A stretch of DNA of 64,000 bases from Bacteroidia bacterium. Its GTDB lineage: Bacteria; Bacteroidota; Bacteroidia; J057. Positions 37,093 through 46,072 of this stretch are shown here, piece by piece. Position 1 is the first letter of the stretch. The number at the start of each line of letters is the position of its first letter. Below the pieces are notes generated by a model. The model searched no databases and was not told the origin of the DNA. It saw only the letters and a list, made by a program, of their open reading frames with translations. Where the stretch lies: NCBI GenBank assembly GCA_033391075.1, contig JAWPMV010000001.1, positions 6,324,001 to 6,388,000 on the forward strand, in the 5' to 3' direction. The position numbers were made by a program, and so were the translations under genes.

Positions 37093-37458
37093 ATGGAACT
37101 ACTCACTTCTAAAATTTCGCGCTATCTGTATGCTATTCCCTTCATTTTATTTGGTGTTTTCCACTTCATGGGAGCTGACCAAATGGCAGGCATGGTACCC
37201 ATTCCCGGAGGAGCTATCTGGGTGTATATTACCGGTCTGGCAATGTTGGCTGCAGGTGTAAGCCTGATACTCGGTAAAATGGACTACTGGGCTGGTATCG
37301 GACTTGGTGCATTATTGCTAATCTATGCCCTGACCATTCATCTTCCCGGAGTATTGGAAGGTAGCAATCAGGCTGCTATGCCAAACATGCTTAAAGACAT
37401 GGCCCTTGCTGGCGCAGCCTTTATGATGGCAGGCATGGGAAGCAAAACGATGAGTTAA
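37093..37458 (+). CDS. DoxX family membrane protein
   Basis: A 121-aa protein with four hydrophobic segments, typical of DoxX/DoxD-like proteins: RYLYAIPFILFGVFHF near the N-terminus, VYITGLAMLAAGVSLIL, GIGLGALLLIYALTIHLP and DMALAGAAFMMAGMG. Family members are small inner-membrane proteins with roles in quinone- or thiol-linked redox processes; the exact role is unknown. Start is the ATG at 37093. A strong terminator follows. Confidence 0.82.
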   Translation: MELLTSKISRYLYAIPFILFGVFHFMGADQMAGMVPIPGGAIWVYITGLAMLAAGVSLILGKMDYWAGIGLGALLLIYALTIHLPGVLEGSNQAAMPNMLKDMALAGAAFMMAGMGSKTMS

Positions 37459-37479
37459 ACGTCAAACGTAGATAATGGG

Positions 37480-37507
37480 GCCCCTTCAGTAGAAGGGGCT
37501 TTTTTTA
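37480..37507 (+). terminator. Terminator after the DoxX gene
   Basis: GCCCCTTC (37480-37487), AGTA loop, GAAGGGGC (37492-37499), then seven T. The T-run overlaps the end of the convergent hydrolase gene. Confidence 0.85.
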
Positions 37508-38185
37508 TGCAATGATTTTTTGTTTCTGCAACCATTCGTGAGAAGCCCTGGCAGCCTCATCATAGACATCCTCTGTACTTGTACGGGTTCTTTTGAGGTA
37601 TTTGAAACCGTGTCCGGCTGTATGAATGAGATGCAGATCTGCATTTTTCCCTAAGTCATCAATGACTCCTTTGTACAAGTCCTGTTGCGTAAAGGTATCT
37701 CGATCACCAGAAACAAAAAGCATAGGCACACTTATCTCTGAAAGATGAGCTGCTCTCTCGATCCCGGGCTTTCCAGGCGCATGCAGGGGAAATGAAAAGA
37801 AGATCAGGCCTTTTACCCCTTCAATGGCTTCTTCAGAAGCAACTATTGAAGTCATCCTTCCTCCAAAGGAATGTCCTCCTGCCAATAAAGGCAGACCTTC
37901 AGACAGCTCCAGAGCCTTAGTTGCTGCATTTCGAACGGTCGCAAGCGATACTTTCTGCGAATCTCTTCCTTTCCCTCTTTCCATATAGGGAAAATGGTAT
38001 CGAAAAGAAGCGATTCCAACTTTAGCCAAGGCTGCTACCAGGCTTTCCATATGGTGATGAGTCATACCTGCTCCGGCTCCATGTCCCAGACAAATCAATG
38101 CCTTGGGGGTATCTGGCATCATAAGGATAGAAGAAACTTCCCCTTTATCCGGATGTGCTTCAAATTTGTATTCGCTAATTTTCAT
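37505..38185 (-). CDS. Alpha/beta hydrolase (dienelactone-hydrolase/Tex30-like)
   Basis: A 226-aa alpha/beta-hydrolase. The oxyanion region is CLGHGAGAGMTHHHME, the nucleophile elbow is GGHSFGG with S106, the acid is probably D161 or D163 in VSGDRDTF, and the catalytic histidine is H192 in HTAGHGF. The pattern matches the KANL3/Tex30-type group of bacterial hydrolases of unknown substrate. No signal peptide. The gene follows the methyltransferase gene by 3 bp on the minus strand, so they form an operon. Confidence 0.82.
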   Translation of the reverse strand: MKISEYKFEAHPDKGEVSSILMMPDTPKALICLGHGAGAGMTHHHMESLVAALAKVGIASFRYHFPYMERGKGRDSQKVSLATVRNAATKALELSEGLPLLAGGHSFGGRMTSIVASEEAIEGVKGLIFFSFPLHAPGKPGIERAAHLSEISVPMLFVSGDRDTFTQQDLYKGVIDDLGKNADLHLIHTAGHGFKYLKRTRTSTEDVYDEAARASHEWLQKQKIIA

Positions 38186-38188
38186 TGT

Positions 38189-39094
38189 TTATTTCTTTTC
38201 AAAAACACCTATCCAACGCAAATAAGAATCTTCGTAAACTTCTTTGAAATTGCCAACCCGGTATAATGTCAACTCCAATCTCGGCGCCTTATCCAGAACC
38301 CGCCTTTTTAAGGCAGCTGGATCATAATGTCGGGAAAAAAATTGATACCAATTGCAATAGCGAAGTCTCGCTTCCTCATCCAGGGGAGGATGGTGATTCT
38401 TTAGCAGATTATAGGCAGGATCAATGTGGTTGCTAAATTCATGGGCCAGATAAAAAGGCAGGATAACAGCTCTTCCTCCCACTTTGAGTACTCTTTCTAA
38501 TTCCTGAAAGAAAAGGCTATCTGAATTGCCTTCAAAATGCTCCAGGGAACAGTGCAAACTTACCGCGTCCACACTTTCGTCTTCCAGGAATAATTCATGG
38601 GCCCAACCCCCGATCTTATTGCCCTCTACTCCTTTGGGGTAGATCAGGTCTTGTTGATAGCTTTGGGCAATTCCATACTTATCTTTCAGGATTTGAGAGA
38701 AAGGGGAGGTGCAAGCAGCTATATCGATGAAAGTAGTGTTCGCATCGACTTTCAAAAAATCGAGCGATACATAATGTTCAAGGGTTTTTTCGGTAAAATT
38801 CTGCTGAGGGTCCAAACCACCGCCATAGTAATCAGCAGGATAATCTGCTAGTGTGAGGTAATCCTGATAGGCTTTTGGATCAATACTATAGGAATGCACT
38901 TCTACCCCTATAGCTCGAAAGCTTTGTTCCAGGGCTGTATCTAATCCGGGATTCTGCAGATGTTCGTCTGATATATGTCCGGCTTTTACCGCTTTTCCCC
39001 CATGCTTTTTGGGAAACATAGGATTGAGCTTCCTGCTGGCGAAGAGGAAGTCATGAGAAAATCGATATAAGGGATAAACCCACTGCTTTAACAT
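38189..39094 (-). CDS. SAM-dependent methyltransferase
   Basis: A 301-aa class I methyltransferase. The S-adenosylmethionine-binding region is TTFIDIAACTSPFSQILKDK (motif I, about residues 120-140), followed by VDAVSLHCSLEHFEG and ELERVLKVGGRAVILPF, the usual motif IV-V region of the Methyltransf_11 group. The N-terminal 100 residues are basic and of unknown role. Substrate unknown. It is the first gene of a two-gene unit with the alpha/beta hydrolase. Start is the ATG at 39094. Confidence 0.75.
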   Translation of the reverse strand: MLKQWVYPLYRFSHDFLFASRKLNPMFPKKHGGKAVKAGHISDEHLQNPGLDTALEQSFRAIGVEVHSYSIDPKAYQDYLTLADYPADYYGGGLDPQQNFTEKTLEHYVSLDFLKVDANTTFIDIAACTSPFSQILKDKYGIAQSYQQDLIYPKGVEGNKIGGWAHELFLEDESVDAVSLHCSLEHFEGNSDSLFFQELERVLKVGGRAVILPFYLAHEFSNHIDPAYNLLKNHHPPLDEEARLRYCNWYQFFSRHYDPAALKRRVLDKAPRLELTLYRVGNFKEVYEDSYLRWIGVFEKK

Positions 39095-39145
39095 CCCTGC
39101 AAATCTAGTAAAATTGGAGGGAAGGCCATTGACAATTATAGGGAC

Positions 39146-39703
39146 TTAATACTTCAGGACGCAATTGGGTTTGAGGGATTCAAACATATTGACTTCCATT
39201 TCTCCCAAATAGCAAAACTCCATGCTCAAAAAAGAAAGCTGTGGAGCCTTGGCCATTCTCAATAAAGAGATCTCTTTGCAGGCATTTGCATTGACGTACT
39301 TCAGGCCTGGAAGGCAGGCGAGTGTTTCAGGATTTATGATATCACTGCAAGGGTATGAGATATCCAGAATTTCCAGAGCTGTCAGAGGTCTCAATTTCTG
39401 GAGGTCAATATCTGCACAAAAACTCAGGTCAAGCTTCTTGAGATGCCGTACATATTTGAGACCCTGATAATCAGAAATAACTGTATTGCTCAGGTTGAGC
39501 TCTTTGAGGTAAGGAAAATATTGGAGGGGATCAAGGGAACGAATAGAGCTAGTATTGCAATCCAGTTTTTCAAGGGTATCCAGATAGCAAAGATCCTTTA
39601 GGTCAAAAAAGCCTTCAAGGTCCAGGTTTTTAATGAGGATTTGCCTCCATACTTCAGACAAGCCTTCCCACCAGGCAATCCGCTTTAATTCAAAAGCAGT
39701 CAT
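39146..39703 (-). CDS. Leucine-rich-repeat protein
   Basis: A 185-aa protein with about five leucine-rich repeats between residues 45 and 175 (LEKLDCNTSSIRSLDPLQYF, LKELNLSNTVISDYQGLKYV, LKKLDLSFCADIDLQKLRPL, LEILDISY...). The N-terminus is helical (AFELKRIAWWEGLSEVWRQI), as in Bacteroidota LRR proteins that begin by testing whether a position is a helix cap. No signal peptide; role unknown, presumably protein binding. The ATG at 39703 is preferred over a TTG seven codons upstream. Confidence 0.7.
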   Translation of the reverse strand: MTAFELKRIAWWEGLSEVWRQILIKNLDLEGFFDLKDLCYLDTLEKLDCNTSSIRSLDPLQYFPYLKELNLSNTVISDYQGLKYVRHLKKLDLSFCADIDLQKLRPLTALEILDISYPCSDIINPETLACLPGLKYVNANACKEISLLRMAKAPQLSFLSMEFCYLGEMEVNMFESLKPNCVLKY

Positions 39704-39829
39704 TCTAGTTACAAGAGTAAGCAATTACAAAAATGAGTTGTCCATCGACAGCTCAACAAATCCTTTTGCGTTTGTTTATTAATTGGAGGCGAAGGGCGTT
39801 TATTTCAATACCTTGGGGGAGGGCTTAGA

Positions 39830-40381
39830 TTAAGCCTGTGGAATTTTTTCTCTCAGCTCGCTAATGGGAAGTCTCAACAAACTAAAATCAGGATGCACAG
39901 TTTTCAGCAATTCGAACTTCTCACAATACATTTCTGTGGCCTTCTGATTCTTCTCGATAAAGTTTAGCAGATTCATAAAATATTCACGAACCTCTGGATG
40001 AGCTTTATCGATAAGCATGGCCCGAAGTTTATTGATCTCAAATACTTTTTCTTTAGCGAAATAAGTAACCAGTAGAGGCTTCAACATCCTTTGCTCATCA
40101 TCATCAAAATTTGAATTAGCAAAAGCTTTGATCAGCTCCTGGATATAATATCTTTCTTCGGGAGTATCAATGAAATAGGAGAGTTTATCCCAAAACAGGT
40201 AAGGGATATAGCTTCCACCGAATCTTTCTGCAGTCTGGACCAAAAATCTGTTGAAACTGTCTTCATCCTCACTAACAGACAAATGGAGCTTGGTCATCTC
40301 TTCAATCAGCGGGCCTTTATCTTCTTCCCACTCACCATAATATTTATCTTCCAACTTCTCGAGTTCCTTTACGATATCCAT
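39830..40381 (-). CDS. Hypothetical helical protein downstream of recQ
   Basis: A 183-aa, acidic, helix-rich protein (MDIVKELEKLEDKYYGEWEE at the start). No signal peptide, membrane segment or recognised motif; aromatic residues are frequent (YYGEW, YIPYLFWDKLSYF). The ATG at 40381 is chosen because a TTG at 40414 lies inside a perfect -7 promoter box (40412-40419). It lies just downstream of recQ on the same strand and may be transcribed both with recQ and from its own promoter. Function unknown. Confidence 0.6.
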   Translation of the reverse strand: MDIVKELEKLEDKYYGEWEEDKGPLIEEMTKLHLSVSEDEDSFNRFLVQTAERFGGSYIPYLFWDKLSYFIDTPEERYYIQELIKAFANSNFDDDEQRMLKPLLVTYFAKEKVFEINKLRAMLIDKAHPEVREYFMNLLNFIEKNQKATEMYCEKFELLKTVHPDFSLLRLPISELREKIPQA

Positions 40382-40411
40382 ACAGTCTTGATTTTTCGGG
40401 TTGTTTGGGTA

Positions 40412-40419
40412 CAAAAATA
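40412..40419 (-). promoter_or_regulatory. Candidate -7 box before the hypothetical gene
   Basis: TATTTTTG on the minus strand matches TAnnTTTG exactly and lies 31-38 bp upstream of the ATG at 40381. No convincing TTG box is seen 20 nt upstream, so this is a weak call. Confidence 0.35.
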
Positions 40420-40431
40420 CAAATCCCGCGC

Positions 40432-42624
40432 TTAATTACCCACTTCTGATATAAACTTTATCCTAACAAGTTGAATTTCTTGTCTTGAGTAATCCAAACC
40501 CAGCTCATTTTCTGCTTCATCCAGGCTATCAGAATCCGAACTCATGAAATAATCATAGATCTCATCGATCTTGTCATCATCCATCTGGTCCTCGATAAAG
40601 TAGTCTATATTCAGACGAGTCCCTGAATAAACGATCTGTTCTACATTTTCCAGCAAATTTGTGTATTCGAGACCTTTGATCTCAGCGATCTGATCCAAAG
40701 GAGTTTTTCTATCCACATGCTGAATAATAAAAAGCTTATTCATAGACTTTCTTGCTGCCGATCTTACAACCACATCCGTCGTACGCTCGATATTATTGAC
40801 CTCGACATAGTCTTTGATGAGTTTGATGAAAGGAGCCGCAAATTTACGGGCCTTTCCTTCTCCTACTCCTATGATGTTGCGAAACTCCGTCATGCTCAGG
40901 GGATACTTGGTAGCCATATCCTCCAGGGAAGGATCCTGAAAAACTACATATGGAGGTATTTTCTTTTCCTTCGCAATCTTCTTTCTCAACACCTTTAGCT
41001 TGTCGAAGAGGGTAGTGTCGTAGGTATTGAATTTTTCGACCGGCTCGTGATTCTTTTTCAGTTCACTGAGGTCCTGGTATTTGATCAATTTGATGTCCTG
41101 AGGTTTCTTGAGGAAAGCAATCCCTTTGGGACCTAATTTGATCACCCCATACTCATCGATATCCTTGATGAGAAAATCTTCGATGATCAATTGGCTGAAT
41201 ATGGATTTCCATTGACTTTCATCCATATCGCTCCCTTTTCCATATTCATCAAGTTTATTATGCTCATACAGCACAATATTCTGGTTGTTTATTCCCTGCA
41301 GGATATGGATCAGATCTGACTGGCCAAATTTTTCATTTACAGCCTTCACTACCCGCATAGCCATATCTACATACTTGGTAGCATTGAAGTTCTCTTTGGG
41401 ATAGCGGCAATTGTCACACATATTATTACAGCCAGACTCATCAAAAGTCTCCCCGAAATAGTGCAGCATTTGCTTGCGCCGACACGTGCCGGACTCCGCG
41501 AAAGCAGCCATTTCATATAATAGATGCTTACCGGATTCTCTTTCACTCACGGGCTTGTCTTTCATAAACTTCTCCAGCTTCACGATATCATTGAAATCGT
41601 AAAAAAGCAGGCAGTTTCCTTCCAGACCATCTCTTCCTCCTCTTCCTGTCTCCTGATAATAACTTTCTATACTTTTCGGTACGTCATAGTGAATCACATA
41701 GCGTACGTCTGGTTTATCGATTCCCATCCCAAAGGCAATGGTTGCTACCACTACCTGTACATCCTCATTGAGGAACATATCCTGATGGCGACTTCGGGTG
41801 GAAGCATCCAAACCAGCATGATAAGGAACAGCTTTGATCCCGTTGACATTCAGGATCTCTGCATTTTCTTCCACTTTCCTTCTACTCAAACAGTAAACAA
41901 TGCCCGATTTGCCGGGATTCTGTTTGATATATTTTATGATCTCCGTTGTCGCATTGCTGTTGTTTACTTTCGGACGGATTTCATAATAAAGATTATCTCT
42001 ATTGAAAGAGGTCAGATACACCTCCGCATCTTCTATATGGAGGTTATGTATGATGTCTTGTCTTACCTTGGGAGTAGCCGTAGCGGTCAGCGCTATAATG
42101 GGCACCTGGCCGATACGATTGAGCATTTCTCTGATCCTTCTGTATTCCGGACGAAAGTCATGTCCCCATTCGGAAATACAATGGGCTTCATCAACCGCCA
42201 TAAAACTGACCCTGGCCTGCTTTAGGAATTCGATAAACTCTTCCTTGACCAGAGATTCAGGAGCCACATAAAGCAATTTCAACTGGCCACTGAGTACTTT
42301 GTGCTTGACCGCCTCATAATCCCCTCGATTCATACTACTATTCAGGTAGCCGGCCTCAATACCAAAGGCATTCAGTTGATCCACCTGATTTTTCATCAGG
42401 GCAATAAGAGGAGAGATCACAAGGGCAGTGCCCTCCATCATGATCGCAGGAAGTTGATAGCAAAGGGATTTTCCTGCACCGGTAGGCATAATTACGAAAG
42501 TGTTATTTCCTGCTAGCAGGTTTTCAATCACTTCCTGTTGTCTTCCTCTGAACTCATCGTACCCAAAGGAGTTCTTTAATGCCTCGTGCAGCTTGTTGTC
42601 TCTTGTCGCAAGTTGTTCTTTCAC
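40432..42624 (-). CDS. recQ: ATP-dependent DNA helicase RecQ
   Basis: A 730-aa 3'-5' DNA helicase of recombination and repair. Motif I is PTGAGKS (47-53), motif II DEAH (145-148), motif 0 FRGRQQ, and motif III TATATP. The strand-switching region is GRGGRDG. The zinc-binding RQC region has CRRKQMLHYFGE...CNNMCDNC, and a HRDC domain lies at about 540-620 (PYVVFQDPSLEDMA, GVGEGKARKF). A further ~100 residues, including an acidic C-terminal tail, extend past the HRDC. The start is a GTG at 42624; no in-frame ATG lies between it and the helicase core. Confidence 0.95.
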   Translation of the reverse strand: MKEQLATRDNKLHEALKNSFGYDEFRGRQQEVIENLLAGNNTFVIMPTGAGKSLCYQLPAIMMEGTALVISPLIALMKNQVDQLNAFGIEAGYLNSSMNRGDYEAVKHKVLSGQLKLLYVAPESLVKEEFIEFLKQARVSFMAVDEAHCISEWGHDFRPEYRRIREMLNRIGQVPIIALTATATPKVRQDIIHNLHIEDAEVYLTSFNRDNLYYEIRPKVNNSNATTEIIKYIKQNPGKSGIVYCLSRRKVEENAEILNVNGIKAVPYHAGLDASTRSRHQDMFLNEDVQVVVATIAFGMGIDKPDVRYVIHYDVPKSIESYYQETGRGGRDGLEGNCLLFYDFNDIVKLEKFMKDKPVSERESGKHLLYEMAAFAESGTCRRKQMLHYFGETFDESGCNNMCDNCRYPKENFNATKYVDMAMRVVKAVNEKFGQSDLIHILQGINNQNIVLYEHNKLDEYGKGSDMDESQWKSIFSQLIIEDFLIKDIDEYGVIKLGPKGIAFLKKPQDIKLIKYQDLSELKKNHEPVEKFNTYDTTLFDKLKVLRKKIAKEKKIPPYVVFQDPSLEDMATKYPLSMTEFRNIIGVGEGKARKFAAPFIKLIKDYVEVNNIERTTDVVVRSAARKSMNKLFIIQHVDRKTPLDQIAEIKGLEYTNLLENVEQIVYSGTRLNIDYFIEDQMDDDKIDEIYDYFMSSDSDSLDEAENELGLDYSRQEIQLVRIKFISEVGN

Positions 42625-42816
42625 CGTGATCGCCTAATTGTTTTAACGCTGGCTAAATTTCTAAAAAGGATAAGGTAATTAAGATAAGCAATTAAATTCT
42701 CAGATATGAATGATAAATGCAAAAATCCTATTTATCAGGTTCATTTAAAATTTCATAAACAAAGATAATCAAATAATTGGAGAAACTGTGAGGAAGCCGA
42801 CATTGGAATTGAAAAA

Positions 42817-42824
42817 TATTTTTG
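42817..42824 (+). promoter_or_regulatory. Candidate -7 box for the ECF sigma factor gene
   Basis: TATTTTTG matches TAnnTTTG and lies 70 bp upstream of the sigma factor start. The expected TTG at about 20 nt upstream is not seen, so the upstream box would be atypical, as for a promoter read by an alternative sigma factor. Confidence 0.4.
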
Positions 42825-42893
42825 TATTATAAAGCTTGGATTGACGGGCAACTCTTTCAGAAAAGGCGACGTTTATAATTTAACTTCACAGGT

Positions 42894-43466
42894 ATGAGAT
42901 TATCTGATTATCAAGAAGATGAAATCGTAAAAGGCTGTCTAGACGGCGGCCGCAAGTACCAGAAACTGCTATATGAGAAATATTATGGCAGCATGATGGT
43001 GGTTTGCATGCGATATACGTATGACCGGGATGAAGCCAGAGATGTACTTCACGAAGGATTTATGAAGGTTTTTCGAAATCTTCACAAGTATTCCAAGGGT
43101 ACTAATCTGGGGGCATGGATCAGAAGAATTATGATCAATACCTCGATAGACCACTACCGAAAGATGGCCAAACGGCCTAACCTGGTTGAGATCAATCATG
43201 CAGTACATGAGATCGACGTTCAAGATGTTGTATCCGATATGTCTGCTGAAGAAATCCTGGGTATGGTTCAAAAGCTTTCCCCCGCTTACAGAACTGTCTT
43301 CAACTTATATGTGATTGAAGGGTACGCTCATAAAGAGGTTGGTAAAATGTTGGGAATAAGTGAAGGTACTTCGAAGTCTAACCTTGCAAAAGCACGCTCT
43401 AAGTTGCAGCAAATGATTCTTAAATCACGAATGATTAAGAAGGTGGAAGGTGAAAGCTATGCATGA
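42894..43466 (+). CDS. ECF-type RNA polymerase sigma factor
   Basis: A 190-aa sigma-70 family protein with only regions 2 and 4. Region 2 (about residues 18-90) contains YDRDEARDVLHEGFMKVFRN and LGAWIRRIMINTSIDHYRK. Region 4 (about 115-180) contains LSPAYRTVFNLYVIEGYAH, KEVGKMLGISEGTSKSNLAKAR. It directs RNA polymerase to a specific regulon. The stop overlaps the start of the next gene, which encodes a membrane protein with cytoplasmic repeats, so the pair looks like a sigma/anti-sigma module. The regulon is not known. Confidence 0.92.
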   Translation: MRLSDYQEDEIVKGCLDGGRKYQKLLYEKYYGSMMVVCMRYTYDRDEARDVLHEGFMKVFRNLHKYSKGTNLGAWIRRIMINTSIDHYRKMAKRPNLVEINHAVHEIDVQDVVSDMSAEEILGMVQKLSPAYRTVFNLYVIEGYAHKEVGKMLGISEGTSKSNLAKARSKLQQMILKSRMIKKVEGESYA

Positions 43467-45492
43467 TCAATACATAGACGAATTAATTAAACACAAGCTC
43501 AAACAGCTCGAGCTACTGCTTGATCCCGAAGATTGGAAAAAACTTTCGGACAAGTTCAGCGCGGCGCTGGAAAATCATATTGCTAAAAAATTAGCTACTT
43601 ATGAGATCAGTCCAGATCCTCAGGACTGGCCTAAACTCAATGCGCTTCTCAATGAAGCCTTTGATATTCAAATCAAACACATTCTTTCTTCTTACGAAAT
43701 AGACCTCAATCCATCCGATTGGGGACTTATTGCTACTGAGCTGGATGAAAATCCGCTTGATACAAGCATCGCCAGAGGTCTTCATAACTATGAAATAGAT
43801 ATGAAGCAGGAAGATTGGAATATGTTTGCCTCACAACTGGATGAATCTGCCATTGATACAGGCGTGAGAGAACAATTGTCACATCTTGAACTCGAAGCCC
43901 AGCAAGGTGACTGGGAAGCTTTCGAGTCTCGTATAGAAGAGAACTTCGACGAGCAGGTCAAAAGTAAGCTCGCGGATATCAGTCTTAGTGCTGCACCGCA
44001 GGATTGGAATGAAATGGCTCGTCTTATGGATGGGGATGCCTTCCTCAGTGATGTCAGAGAGAGCCTGGAGGGAGTAGAGATGGCTGCTTCTCGTGAAGAC
44101 TGGAGAGCTATGGAAGACAAGCTCAATCAGCCTCTTTACACGACTTTCCAGGAAAAGTTTGCATTCATGAGCGTTCAACCGCTTAAAGGCGATTGGAAAT
44201 CAATGGAAGCGCTCTTACAGGAGGACGAAGATACACGCATCCCAATTCCACTTCCCTGGTATGCCCAGGCTCGTTACCTCGCTGCAGCCTCTGTGCTGAT
44301 TCTATTCCTTATTGCACCCTTCTGGATTGGGAAAGATGGTCGCAACCCTGCCACTAGCTTTATTTCCAGTATTATCAATGGGGAAGGGGAAGAACTTGGC
44401 GAAGTTGAAAATAGCTCTTTTGAGGTAGATAAAATTGAAAATGCAATTGCTTCCCGTGAGAGTACGGCTCCTACAGTAGCCAAAAACACTCCCACAGAAA
44501 GTGATTTTATAAATAGTACCGCATTTGTTTCAGGAGCCGGAGAATTGGCGTTTGAGTCAGTTGCCGCAGGAATCAGTTCTCCTCAGCGCCTTGAAGCACG
44601 GCCCGCACTTAACTTCGAAATTGATCCTGGCTTGATCGATGGTATTCCATTTGAGACAAAGCCTCAGGAAGATAAAAGTAAAAAAGCTGATCCCAAGATT
44701 GATATGGTAGGCCCTCGCAGAGAAGGTTTTCTGAGAGAGATTCCATTTAAAGCTTTCGCCAATCCCTGGATGATGGGCAGAGAGTCTCATTCTAAAGGAA
44801 TCGAACAGGTTTCCATTTTCAAAAGACGAAGATTTCCCTTCAGAATTGGCTTATTCGCAAGTAGCTCAAAATCAGCTGTGGAGTTAAATGAACTCAGATC
44901 AACTTCCTCCAGTAAACTGGGAGAAACTTTCCGGGGAGGATTAAGAGCTGAATTTAATATCAAAGGAAATCTGCATTTTGTTACAGGCCTTAACTATGAA
45001 AAGCGTCATTTCGATCACGCTTTCCAATACTTGCGCCCAGGCTTCAATAGCGGCGAAGTACAGGCCGTAGATCAATTCATCAGCGCAGACCTCCAATTGG
45101 TTCAGTTGCCGCTTCTCCTTAGGGCTTATGCACCTTCTAAAGGCAATCTATCCCTATATGTACAGGGAGGACTTGTTCCCATGGTGTCTTTGAAAGAAAG
45201 CTACAGACTCTGGGAAGGAGAGGAGATCAGTTCAGCATTGCCGTTTCAGCTTACAGAAGATCCTTCTGGAGATCCACAAACTCAGGACTGGAGTTTCAAC
45301 ACCTATCCTGGTACGATCAATCTCTCCGCAGGACTGGAGTATCGCTTCGATAATAAGTTGGCTATACAGGCAGAGCCTTACACCCTCCTTAGTTTGCAAC
45401 AAACCAAGGGTTCGGGTTCCTTAAACCTGAGAAAGAAAATGTACACAGTTGGGCTTGCTTTCTCAGTCATCTATGGATTTTCCGGAAAATAA
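43459..45492 (+). CDS. Putative anti-sigma factor with eight DW repeats and outer-membrane barrel
   Basis: A 677-aa protein. Residues 1-255 consist of eight tandem units of 31-32 residues, each with a helix, a YEI-like turn and a DW pair (DW at 25, 56, 87, 119, 151, 182, 214 and 245). A membrane helix follows (271-290), then a low-complexity linker (290-440). The C-terminal region (about 450-677) has alternating strands ending in an aromatic/Gly pattern like an outer-membrane beta-barrel (PorT-like). This would place repeats in the cytoplasm and the barrel in the outer membrane. The ATG at 43459 overlaps the sigma gene by 8 nt (a GTG at 43450 is possible). Anti-sigma function is inferred from position. 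Confidence 0.7.
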   Translation: MHDQYIDELIKHKLKQLELLLDPEDWKKLSDKFSAALENHIAKKLATYEISPDPQDWPKLNALLNEAFDIQIKHILSSYEIDLNPSDWGLIATELDENPLDTSIARGLHNYEIDMKQEDWNMFASQLDESAIDTGVREQLSHLELEAQQGDWEAFESRIEENFDEQVKSKLADISLSAAPQDWNEMARLMDGDAFLSDVRESLEGVEMAASREDWRAMEDKLNQPLYTTFQEKFAFMSVQPLKGDWKSMEALLQEDEDTRIPIPLPWYAQARYLAAASVLILFLIAPFWIGKDGRNPATSFISSIINGEGEELGEVENSSFEVDKIENAIASRESTAPTVAKNTPTESDFINSTAFVSGAGELAFESVAAGISSPQRLEARPALNFEIDPGLIDGIPFETKPQEDKSKKADPKIDMVGPRREGFLREIPFKAFANPWMMGRESHSKGIEQVSIFKRRRFPFRIGLFASSSKSAVELNELRSTSSSKLGETFRGGLRAEFNIKGNLHFVTGLNYEKRHFDHAFQYLRPGFNSGEVQAVDQFISADLQLVQLPLLLRAYAPSKGNLSLYVQGGLVPMVSLKESYRLWEGEEISSALPFQLTEDPSGDPQTQDWSFNTYPGTINLSAGLEYRFDNKLAIQAEPYTLLSLQQTKGSGSLNLRKKMYTVGLAFSVIYGFSGK

Positions 45493-45568
45493 GACTATTC
45501 CTTTTTGTATTAGTCAGTAGTCCGAAATTTAATTTCGATAAACATTTTTTTGAATAAAAAGGCCTTTA

Positions 45569-45724
45569 ATGAATAGAGAGGGCATTTTTAAGAAACACAG
45601 AAAATCAATCATTCTGGAATCTCGTTTGATACTGATTTTCGATTATATCAGCTATGTCAGAAAGTCCGTAATTTCGTCGGGACTAAGGCAACAAATACCA
45701 GAAATAATTCGTAAATTAGTGTAA
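45569..45724 (+). CDS. Possible small protein gene (51 aa)
   Basis: A 51-codon frame from an ATG at 45569 encodes a basic peptide starting MNREGIFKKHRKSIILESR and ending PEIIRKLV. It is followed 53 bp later by a strong terminator, so a short transcript is plausible. No ribosome-binding site, homologue or domain is recognised, and chance cannot be excluded. Confidence 0.25.
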   Translation: MNREGIFKKHRKSIILESRLILIFDYISYVRKSVISSGLRQQIPEIIRKLV

Positions 45725-45776
45725 GATTTCAATAAGTATAATTCTCAATAGCCGCCTTGAGAAATGATTAACAGCC

Positions 45777-45808
45777 GTCCCGGGTATCTTTACCCGGGAC
45801 ATTTTTTT
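45777..45808 (+). terminator. Strong intrinsic terminator
   Basis: A perfect 10-bp stem GTCCCGGGTA/TACCCGGGAC (45777-45786 and 45791-45800) with a 4-nt loop and a T7 run. It is 285 bp after the repeat-barrel gene. Confidence 0.85.
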
Positions 45809-45841
45809 ATATATCCCTGAATCTCAATTCTATAGAAAAAG

Positions 45842-45873
45842 AAAAGCGAAACCCTCAAAATGGTCTCGCTTTT
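45842..45873 (+). terminator. Second terminator-like hairpin
   Basis: AAAAGCGAAACC and GGTCTCGCTTTT form an 11 of 12 bp stem with an 8-nt loop. It is symmetric and could act on either strand. Confidence 0.5.
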
Positions 45874-45883
45874 AAACTTAATA

Positions 45884-45942
45884 GCCCTAAAAAAATTAGG
45901 GGACTCAATCCCAATTTGGGAGAGTCAACCCTAACCCCTAGC
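45884..45942. other. Structured segment with alternative pairings
   Basis: TTAGGGG (45896-45902) can pair either with CCCTAA upstream (45885-45890) or with the CCCTAACCCC stretch downstream (45929 onward), enclosing a GACTC/GAGTC and CCC/GGG hairpin (45902-45926). Mutually exclusive stems of this kind are typical of attenuators, but no gene follows on the plus strand. Confidence 0.3.
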
Positions 45943-46072
45943 TTCTGTATCTGGCGTAATGCCTAATAAGATAACTCTAAGGTACAGGGATTAAATTCAA
46001 CAAAGAAACTATTATAATTAAATATATTACAGGTATTGTAATTAATGAAATAGCGATATATCGCGCCTATTA

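Noticed and set aside
43459-44223. A repeat array such as CRISPR or a minisatellite
   Set aside because: The eight units are repeats at the protein level only; their DNA has diverged and there are no identical repeats with unique spacers.
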